Part shown: in pieces, positions 5,532 to 9,724 of the stretch | Numbering within the stretch: the first letter of the stretch is position 1 | How the letters are laid out: each line of letters starts with the position of its first letter | NCBI GenBank assembly: GCA_002319925.1 | Contig: DCFP01000119.1 | Coordinates: forward strand, 8,178-17,901 | Direction of reading: 5' to 3' | DNA: 9,724 bases | DNA from: Holophagaceae bacterium UBA1801 | GTDB lineage: Bacteria > Acidobacteriota > Holophagae > Holophagales > Holophagaceae | Made by a program: the position numbers and the translations under genes | The notes under the pieces: generated by a model | Told to the model about the DNA's origin: nothing | Database searches by the model: none | What the model saw: only the letters and a program-made list of their open reading frames with translations

Positions 5532-6683
5532 ATGTCGACCCGCGCGTTCTTCATCCCCTGTGTGAACCTCATGGGGGCCGGCTGCCTCCAGGACGCAGCC
5601 ACATCCATCAAGTCCCTTGGCTTCAGGAAAGGCCTCATCGTCACCGACCGGATCCTGAATCAGATCGGGCTGGTGAAGAAGGTTTCCGGCCTGCTGTCCT
5701 CCAAAGGCATCGCCACGGCGGTATTCGATGGAACCCAGCCCAATCCCACAGTGGGCAACGTGGAGGCCGGCCTCGCCATCCTGAAAGCGGAGGGTTGCGA
5801 TTTCGTCATCAGCCTCGGGGGCGGCTCACCCCACGATTGCGCCAAGGGCGTCGCCCTCTGCGCCACGAACGGCGGCTCCATCAAGGATTACGAGGGTATG
5901 GACAAATCCGCCAAACCCCAGCTTCCCCTCGTGGCCATCAACACGACCGCGGGCACGGCGAGCGAGATGACTCGGTTCTGCATCATCACGGACGAGAAAC
6001 GCCATATCAAGATGGCCATCGTCGACAAGCACACAACGCCCATTCTTTCCGTCAACGATCCCGAACTGATGCTCGACAAGCCTGCGGCCCTGACGGCCGC
6101 CACGGGCATGGACGCCCTCACGCACGCCGTAGAGGCCTATGTCTCCACCATCGCTACTCCCATCACCGACGCTTGCGCACTGAAAGCCGTCGAACTCGTC
6201 TCGAAGCATCTGCGAACCGCGGTGGCCGATGGAAAGAACCTGGAGGCACGCGAGCAGATGGCTTATGCCCAATTCCTCGCCGGCATGGCTTTCAACAATG
6301 CGTCCCTGGGTTATGTCCACGCCATGGCTCATCAGCTGGGCGGTTTCTACGATCTTCCACATGGCGTCTGCAACGCCATCCTTCTGCCCCACGTGCAGGC
6401 GTTCAATGCCAAGGTTGCCGCGGCCCGCCTTGGGGATGTGGCTCGCGCGATGGGTGTCGACACCAAAGGCATGAAGGACACCGCTGCTGCGGCCGCTTGC
6501 CTGGACGCGATCCGCAAACTCTCCCAGGACATCGGCATTCCCGCAGGGATCAAGCAACTGGGGGCGAAGGCTTCGGATATTCCGACCTTGGCGACCAACG
6601 CACTGAAGGATGCCTGCGGGTTCACGAACCCCATCCAGGCGACGCATGAAGAGATTTCAGGGATCTATGCAGCCGCACTTTGA
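5532..6683 (+). CDS. Iron-containing NAD-dependent alcohol dehydrogenase (AdhB/YiaY group)
   Basis: Catalyses reversible NAD-linked oxidation of a primary alcohol to the aldehyde in the cytoplasm; by family, ethanol to acetaldehyde or similar. At 383 aa it has the exact length of Zymomonas mobilis ADH II and E. coli YiaY. It shares long family segments with AdhB as I recall that sequence, such as ISLGGGSPHDCAK, INTTAGTASEMTRFCIITDE and AYAQFLAGMAFNNASLGYVH. The nucleotide-binding GGGSP is at 96-100. Predicted metal ligands D194, H198, H263 and H277 are all present (within MDALTH, YVHAMAH and LPHG), with no active-site loss. The ATG has AGGAG at 7-nt spacing. It lies 275 bp downstream of the activator gene on the same strand, with its own promoter-like elements, so it is probably separately induced. 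Together with the aldehyde dehydrogenase it gives a two-step alcohol-to-acid route. Exact substrate and direction cannot be read from sequence. Confidence 0.95.
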   Translation: MSTRAFFIPCVNLMGAGCLQDAATSIKSLGFRKGLIVTDRILNQIGLVKKVSGLLSSKGIATAVFDGTQPNPTVGNVEAGLAILKAEGCDFVISLGGGSPHDCAKGVALCATNGGSIKDYEGMDKSAKPQLPLVAINTTAGTASEMTRFCIITDEKRHIKMAIVDKHTTPILSVNDPELMLDKPAALTAATGMDALTHAVEAYVSTIATPITDACALKAVELVSKHLRTAVADGKNLEAREQMAYAQFLAGMAFNNASLGYVHAMAHQLGGFYDLPHGVCNAILLPHVQAFNAKVAAARLGDVARAMGVDTKGMKDTAAAAACLDAIRKLSQDIGIPAGIKQLGAKASDIPTLATNALKDACGFTNPIQATHEEISGIYAAAL

Positions 6684-6706
6684 TCGGTAGGACAGAAGGC
6701 CCAGGA

Positions 6707-6744
6707 TGGCGGGCGATGGCGTCACGACGAAGCCGCGCCCGCCA
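6707..6744 (+). terminator. Putative terminator-like hairpin after the alcohol dehydrogenase
   Basis: TGGCGGGC and GCCCGCCA form a perfect 8-bp stem; the 22-nt interior holds a further GGC/GCC pair. It starts 23 nt after the alcohol dehydrogenase stop and lies between convergent genes. There is no U-tract, so efficiency is uncertain. Confidence 0.4.
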
Positions 6745-6804
6745 AATCCGTCCATGCCCTTCATCAGCAGGACATCCGCTGACCTACCGGTGTTCCATTC
6801 GAAT

Positions 6805-6820
6805 CGACTTCAAAAAGTCG
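6805..6820 (-). terminator. Small hairpin overlapping the solute-binding protein stop codon
   Basis: CGACTT-CAAA-AAGTCG is a 6-bp stem with a 4-nt loop that spans the TGA of the minus-strand gene. It is short and lacks a downstream T-run on the minus strand. It may be a weak 3'-end structure. Confidence 0.2.
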
Positions 6821-7574
6821 TGATCTCAGGCCCAGGCAAGGAGTGATCTGGATAGTAGGCCTTGAAGATCCGCCTGAACGTACCGTCCCTTTTCATGGCC
6901 CGCAGGGCCTCGTTCCACTTTGCAGGGATGGCCGGATCCGTGTCCTTGGACATGGCGATGAACACTTGGGTCTTGAGAAAGACAAAGACCAGTTTGATAT
7001 CCGCAACCCGGAAGCCCGCTCTTTCCGCATTGCCACGGATATCGTTGGAAGAGCTGGCGTACAAATCGACGCGGCCGCTCATCAATTTCCTGAAGTTGGT
7101 GACATTGTCGTTCACGCGGTCGAGGTTCGTGAACCCTGCCTTGGTCAGGAACTGGTCCCGGATATCGTCCCGGTACACGCCAATGGCGTGAACCTTCTTG
7201 GCTTCGTCGAGGGTCTTGATCCGTATGAGAGAACCAGCCTTCGCATATAGTCCGAAACTCGATTCCGCGATGGGGCCCACCCATTGAAAGAGGGGGTTGC
7301 GCTCCGCCGTGCGCCCCATGGAAAACAGCACGATGTTGGGGTTCTTCTGGACTGCGTCATATCCGCGAGCCCAGGGCACCATCTTGATCTCATCCGTGTT
7401 GCCGACCCGCTTCTGGATTTCCTCGACCAGCTCAACGCTCATGCCCGAAAGTTTTCCATCCGGTCCCATGAACTGCATGGGGGAATCGTCCTCACAGTAG
7501 ATCGTGAGTTTCTGGGCTGCCAGGATCATCGGAGACAGCAATGCGAGTGCCAGCGTCAGGATGCCTTTTTTCAC
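6810..7574 (-). CDS. Periplasmic solute-binding protein, family 3 (orphan)
   Basis: Predicted exported protein of the amino-acid-type solute-binding fold (SBP_bac_3, PF00497-like). The 254-aa protein begins with a signal peptide: a basic start (MKKG), a hydrophobic stretch at about 5-18, and likely cleavage near AA at 19-20. The mature part starts LTIYCEDDSPMQFMGPDGKL and has GMSVELVEEI (44-53), PWARGYD (67-73) and GRTAERNPLFQWVGP (87-101), the usual order of lobe I ligand-side motifs. The end, ALRAMKRDGTFRRIFKAYYP, is also typical. The start is GTG at 7574, behind AGGAGGAG; the longer frame to 7649 would put 25 non-signal residues ahead of it. No permease or ATPase gene is nearby, so it may serve a distant transporter or act as a sensor-like binding protein. 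The ligand is unknown. It converges with the alcohol dehydrogenase gene, and a link to it is not shown. Confidence 0.85.
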   Translation of the reverse strand: MKKGILTLALALLSPMILAAQKLTIYCEDDSPMQFMGPDGKLSGMSVELVEEIQKRVGNTDEIKMVPWARGYDAVQKNPNIVLFSMGRTAERNPLFQWVGPIAESSFGLYAKAGSLIRIKTLDEAKKVHAIGVYRDDIRDQFLTKAGFTNLDRVNDNVTNFRKLMSGRVDLYASSSNDIRGNAERAGFRVADIKLVFVFLKTQVFIAMSKDTDPAIPAKWNEALRAMKRDGTFRRIFKAYYPDHSLPGPEITTF

Positions 7575-7621
7575 GCCTCCTCCTGGCTTGGGAAAATCCG
7601 AATCGAAGTCACTGAAACACA

Positions 7622-7649
7622 AATATGCGCTGGAAGATATGAAAGTCAA
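7622..7649 (-). promoter_or_regulatory. Sigma-70-like promoter of the solute-binding protein gene
   Basis: On the minus strand TTGACT (-35, 7649-7644) and CATATT (-10, 7627-7622) are separated by 16 bp, 5/6 and 4/6 matches to consensus. The predicted start is near 7615, about 40 nt before the GTG at 7574. Confidence 0.5.
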
Positions 7650-7704
7650 CCGCAGTGCGGCTACTTCTAGGCTCCCCCGGTGCGAAGTGCGGCGTGCGAG
7701 CGGC

Positions 7705-7716
7705 TATCCTGTCTTT
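7705..7716 (+). promoter_or_regulatory. Possible -10 element placing transcription start at the hydrolase ATG
   Basis: TATCCT (7705-7710, 4/6 match to TATAAT) ends 6 nt before the ATG at 7717, the spacing seen in leaderless transcripts. No Shine-Dalgarno is visible between them. The -35 region (TGCGAA around 7681-7686) is poor. Confidence 0.25.
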
Positions 7717-8703
7717 ATGACGGAATCCGCGGTGCCGCTTCTCGAGGATCAGGAACCCACGTTTCGCGGGGTTCTGTCGGGACACAGCCGGACGCCATTG
7801 GCCTACCTGCGCTGGGACCTGCCTCGACCAAGGGGCCGCGTTGTCATCTCGCACGGCTATGGCGAGCACGCGGAACGCTACCGGCATGTGGCGAAGTGGC
7901 TCAACAACCTGGGCTGGTCGGTCTCATCCATGGATCATCGGGGTTTCGGGCGCAGCGGCGGCCGCCGTGGTGATGCCAGCGGCATCCGGGCTTTCGTGGA
8001 GGACCTCGCCCTCTTCCTCCGTCACGAACGTCACCACGACAACGAGCAGGCCCACGCGGGCCCACGGTACGTGGATGGCGTACCCATGACTCCATTGCCC
8101 ACTTGTCCCCAGGTCCTGCTAGGGCACAGCTTTGGCGGGCTCGTGGCCGTCCTGGACCTGCTGTGGCACGCTGACACCCTGGACGGATTGATCCTGTCCA
8201 GCCCCGTCGTGGCCATGCGACCCATGACACTGTTCATGCGCTGCCTCCAGCAGGTCATGCTCCAGGTAGCGCCTCACAAGACCCTGGATCTTCCCAACGA
8301 CAAGAGCCAGGTGTGCTCGGATCCGGTCCTGGTGCAGCGCTACTGGGATGACCCGCTGTGCCATCGCTACGTGAGCGCCGCCTTCGCCAAGGCCCTGAGG
8401 GAAGGCCGGAAGGAGGTGCTCCACTTCGGCCATGAGCTGGACCGCCCCATCCTGCTGATGGAGGTGGACAACGACACCGTGGCCGACCCGGACGGGGCCG
8501 ATGAGCTCTGGAAGGCGGTTTCACCGGGTTTGCTCGAACGCCATCGCCTTGAAGGGTTCAAACATGAGATCCTTCATGATCTGCGAAGGGCGGAAGCCCA
8601 CACCATCATCGCGACCTGGCTCGAACACACCTTCGGTCAATGGCCGGGGAACCCCGAAGCCTTTGCCGCCATGTTCACTCAAGAAACCAAGGAAACTCAA
8701 TGA
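7717..8703 (+). CDS. Alpha/beta hydrolase, monoacylglycerol lipase-like
   Basis: Serine hydrolase of the Hydrolase_4 (PF12146) type, probably cleaving an ester such as a monoacylglycerol or lysophospholipid in the cytoplasm. The 328-aa protein has the oxyanion motif HGYGEH followed by RY (46-55), the strand-turn MDHRGFGRSGG (72-82), the nucleophile elbow GHSFGG (S138), a likely acid D253 in NDTVADP, and the catalytic His H283 in FKHEILHD. Spacing fits family members. There is no signal peptide or transmembrane helix. The ATG at 7717 is chosen because the conserved protein starts there; the frame is open back to 7504 but overlaps the divergent solute-binding gene and its promoter. No Shine-Dalgarno is seen. 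It overlaps the bamD-like gene by ATGA, implying co-transcription and translational coupling. Substrate is unknown. Confidence 0.88.
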   Translation: MTESAVPLLEDQEPTFRGVLSGHSRTPLAYLRWDLPRPRGRVVISHGYGEHAERYRHVAKWLNNLGWSVSSMDHRGFGRSGGRRGDASGIRAFVEDLALFLRHERHHDNEQAHAGPRYVDGVPMTPLPTCPQVLLGHSFGGLVAVLDLLWHADTLDGLILSSPVVAMRPMTLFMRCLQQVMLQVAPHKTLDLPNDKSQVCSDPVLVQRYWDDPLCHRYVSAAFAKALREGRKEVLHFGHELDRPILLMEVDNDTVADPDGADELWKAVSPGLLERHRLEGFKHEILHDLRRAEAHTIIATWLEHTFGQWPGNPEAFAAMFTQETKETQ

Positions 8704-9629
8704 AGCACCGTCCCAGCCTGCTCTATTCCATGCTCGCCGTTGCCCTTGGTCTGGGCATGGTCGGTTGCAAATCGAAACCCAAGGTCGGGCCGCAGGTGGC
8801 CGGCCGCTCTGCAACCACTTTGTTGGCTGATGGCGAGAAGCTGCTGAAAGAGGGCCGGTGGGAGGATGGCCGCAGAACTCTTCGCCTCATCCAGGAGAAC
8901 ATGCCTTCGTCTCCGGAGTTTGCGAAGGCGGAACTGCTCCTCGGAGACAGCTATTTCTTCGCCAACAAGACCAGCTACCCCGAAGCAGCCGTGGAATACA
9001 GGAATTTCCTGAACTACTTCCCCCGACACGAAATGCGGGACTACGCGCTTTATCACATCGCCCTTTGTCACTACGCAGCGATTCCTGATGCCGAGCGGGA
9101 TCAGGCGGAGACTCGCATTGCCATATCGGCCTTCCAGGACCTGCTCCGTGAATCGCCCGGATCCCTTTACGCCGTTGATGCCAAGGCGAAGATTACCCAA
9201 TGCTGGAGAAGGCTGGCTGAGAGTGAGCTCATGGTGGGCATCTTCTACGTACGGAGTCGGAATTATTCCGGCGCCGAAACCCGCATCAGGGAACTGCTTG
9301 AAACCTATCCTGAATACGCGGATCGCGAACGGGCCTATTACTACCTGGGCGAGGCCATGCGTCAAAAGGTGGTTCCCCCATCGCAGATCGACCAGATTCA
9401 AAAGGATTTCCTGGCGCGCGCGAACAAGGATGATACCCAGAAGCTCAGTGCGGACGAGAAAAAGCAGCTTAGCACCGAGATTGCAACCTACACGAAGGCC
9501 GAGCTCGCCAAGTACCGCCAGGAAGCCGCGGACTTTTTCAACAAGCTCGTGGAAAGCTACCCCAACGGTCCGTGGGCCAAGCTTGCAAAGAAGAGCTTGA
9601 GCGAGCTGGGCAAGGAGAAGAAGAGCTGA
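8700..9629 (+). CDS. bamD: BamD-like outer membrane assembly lipoprotein (TPR)
   Basis: Likely BamD, the essential lipoprotein of the BAM complex that helps insert beta-barrel proteins into the outer membrane from the periplasm. The 309-aa precursor has a lipoprotein signal (basic MKHR, hydrophobic core 7-20, lipobox MVGC with Cys23). TPR-type helix pairs follow: ADGEKLLKEGRWEDGRRTL (43-61), AELLLGDSYFFANKTSYPEA and VEYRNFLNYFPRH (77-110), and further repeats at about 140-225. A Lys/Glu-rich insert of about 45 residues (about 228-273) precedes a last repeat (EAADFFNKLVESYPNGPWAK). It is longer than the roughly 245-aa E. coli BamD. The ATG at 8700 overlaps the hydrolase TGA as ATGA, and AAGGA lies 6 nt upstream. 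It could instead be another TPR lipoprotein of the YfiO/BamD or Tol-Pal cell-division YbgF class; the lipobox plus YfiO-like repeats favour BamD. Confidence 0.82.
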   Translation: MKHRPSLLYSMLAVALGLGMVGCKSKPKVGPQVAGRSATTLLADGEKLLKEGRWEDGRRTLRLIQENMPSSPEFAKAELLLGDSYFFANKTSYPEAAVEYRNFLNYFPRHEMRDYALYHIALCHYAAIPDAERDQAETRIAISAFQDLLRESPGSLYAVDAKAKITQCWRRLAESELMVGIFYVRSRNYSGAETRIRELLETYPEYADRERAYYYLGEAMRQKVVPPSQIDQIQKDFLARANKDDTQKLSADEKKQLSTEIATYTKAELAKYRQEAADFFNKLVESYPNGPWAKLAKKSLSELGKEKKS

Positions 9630-9634
9630 AAAAG

Positions 9635-9712
9635 CAGTGGCCAGTGGTCAATAAGTGTTGAAGCGGCACCCGAAAGGGTGCCGCTTCGTCATTAACTGAC
9701 CACTGACCACTG
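9635..9712. repeat. 78-bp near-palindrome around the hairpin
   Basis: The 37 bases 9635-9671 pair in register with 9676-9712 around GAAA. By hand count there are 31 Watson-Crick pairs, 2 G-T wobbles and 4 mismatches. The outer arms are made of the heptamer family found at the right edge (TGACCAC/TGGCCAC and complements). It begins 6 bases after the bamD stop codon. It resembles an intergenic repeat element such as a REP or MITE, but no other copy is in this window. Confidence 0.75.
9660..9687 (+). terminator. Strong hairpin terminator after bamD
   Basis: GAAGCGGCACCC and GGGTGCCGCTTC pair perfectly over 12 bp around a GAAA tetraloop, 31 nt after the bamD stop codon. The following GTCATT is only a weak T-tract. 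Stability and position strongly favour a 3'-end structure for the hydrolase-bamD transcript. It may serve a convergent gene beyond the edge as well. Confidence 0.65.
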
Positions 9713-9724
9713 GCCACTGATCAC
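9697..9724. repeat. Tandem heptamer repeat TGRYCAC, at least four copies
   Basis: Four contiguous 7-bp units, TGACCAC, TGACCAC, TGGCCAC and TGATCAC, run to the last base of the window and may continue. Inverted copies (GTGGCCA, GTGGTCA) lie at 9637-9650. Confidence 0.8.

Noticed and set aside
5826..6647. Minus-strand open frame (273 codons) opposite the alcohol dehydrogenase
   Set aside because: It is a shadow of the complete iron alcohol dehydrogenase; no motifs are seen.
7504..7716. Upstream extension of the alpha/beta hydrolase
   Set aside because: It overlaps the divergent solute-binding gene and its promoter, and the extra residues do not look like a family N-terminus or signal peptide.
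9697..9724. CRISPR-like array at the right edge
   Set aside because: The repeat unit is 7 bp with no spacers, so it is a tandem heptamer, not a CRISPR array.

Overview
The window comes from a GC-rich (roughly 60%) Gram-negative-type bacterium. The outer-membrane assembly lipoprotein BamD points to a diderm. The mix of a long BamD-like protein, an AcoR/DhaR-type sigma-54 activator and a Zymomonas AdhB-like iron alcohol dehydrogenase would fit an Acidobacteriota/Holophagae-like or deltaproteobacterial-type genome. That placement is a guess from gene content, not a measured result. I see no tRNA, rRNA, insertion sequence, phage gene or CRISPR array.

Layout. Left edge (minus strand): the first 321 codons of prfB (release factor 2), running off the window, preceded by a small unknown ORF of about 65 aa. 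Centre: an aldehyde dehydrogenase on the minus strand, a divergent sigma-54 activator on the plus strand, and an iron-containing alcohol dehydrogenase on the plus strand. Right: a lone periplasmic solute-binding protein (minus), divergent from an alpha/beta hydrolase that overlaps a bamD-like lipoprotein gene by four bases (ATGA). The right edge ends in a large palindrome built around a terminator-like hairpin and tandem heptamers.

How the genes fit together. The three central genes read as one alcohol-oxidation module. The alcohol dehydrogenase interconverts a short alcohol (ethanol by family) and its aldehyde, the aldehyde dehydrogenase oxidises the aldehyde to the acid, and the GAF-PAS-AAA-Fis activator between them probably controls both through sigma-54. 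Both intergenic regions carry -24/-12-like elements with exact spacing but A instead of C at -12. Both also carry a TGTNNC-N6-GTTAC palindrome about 125-140 bp upstream of the candidate promoter, a plausible activator site. The regulatory reading is inference; the gene identities are well supported by motifs.

The most unusual non-coding features are the 78-bp near-palindrome with TGRYCAC heptamers at the right edge, the perfect 12-bp hairpin ten bases before the prfB start, and the shared regulatory architecture of the alcohol module. The gene content itself is ordinary, and I do not see a clearly new multi-gene system.
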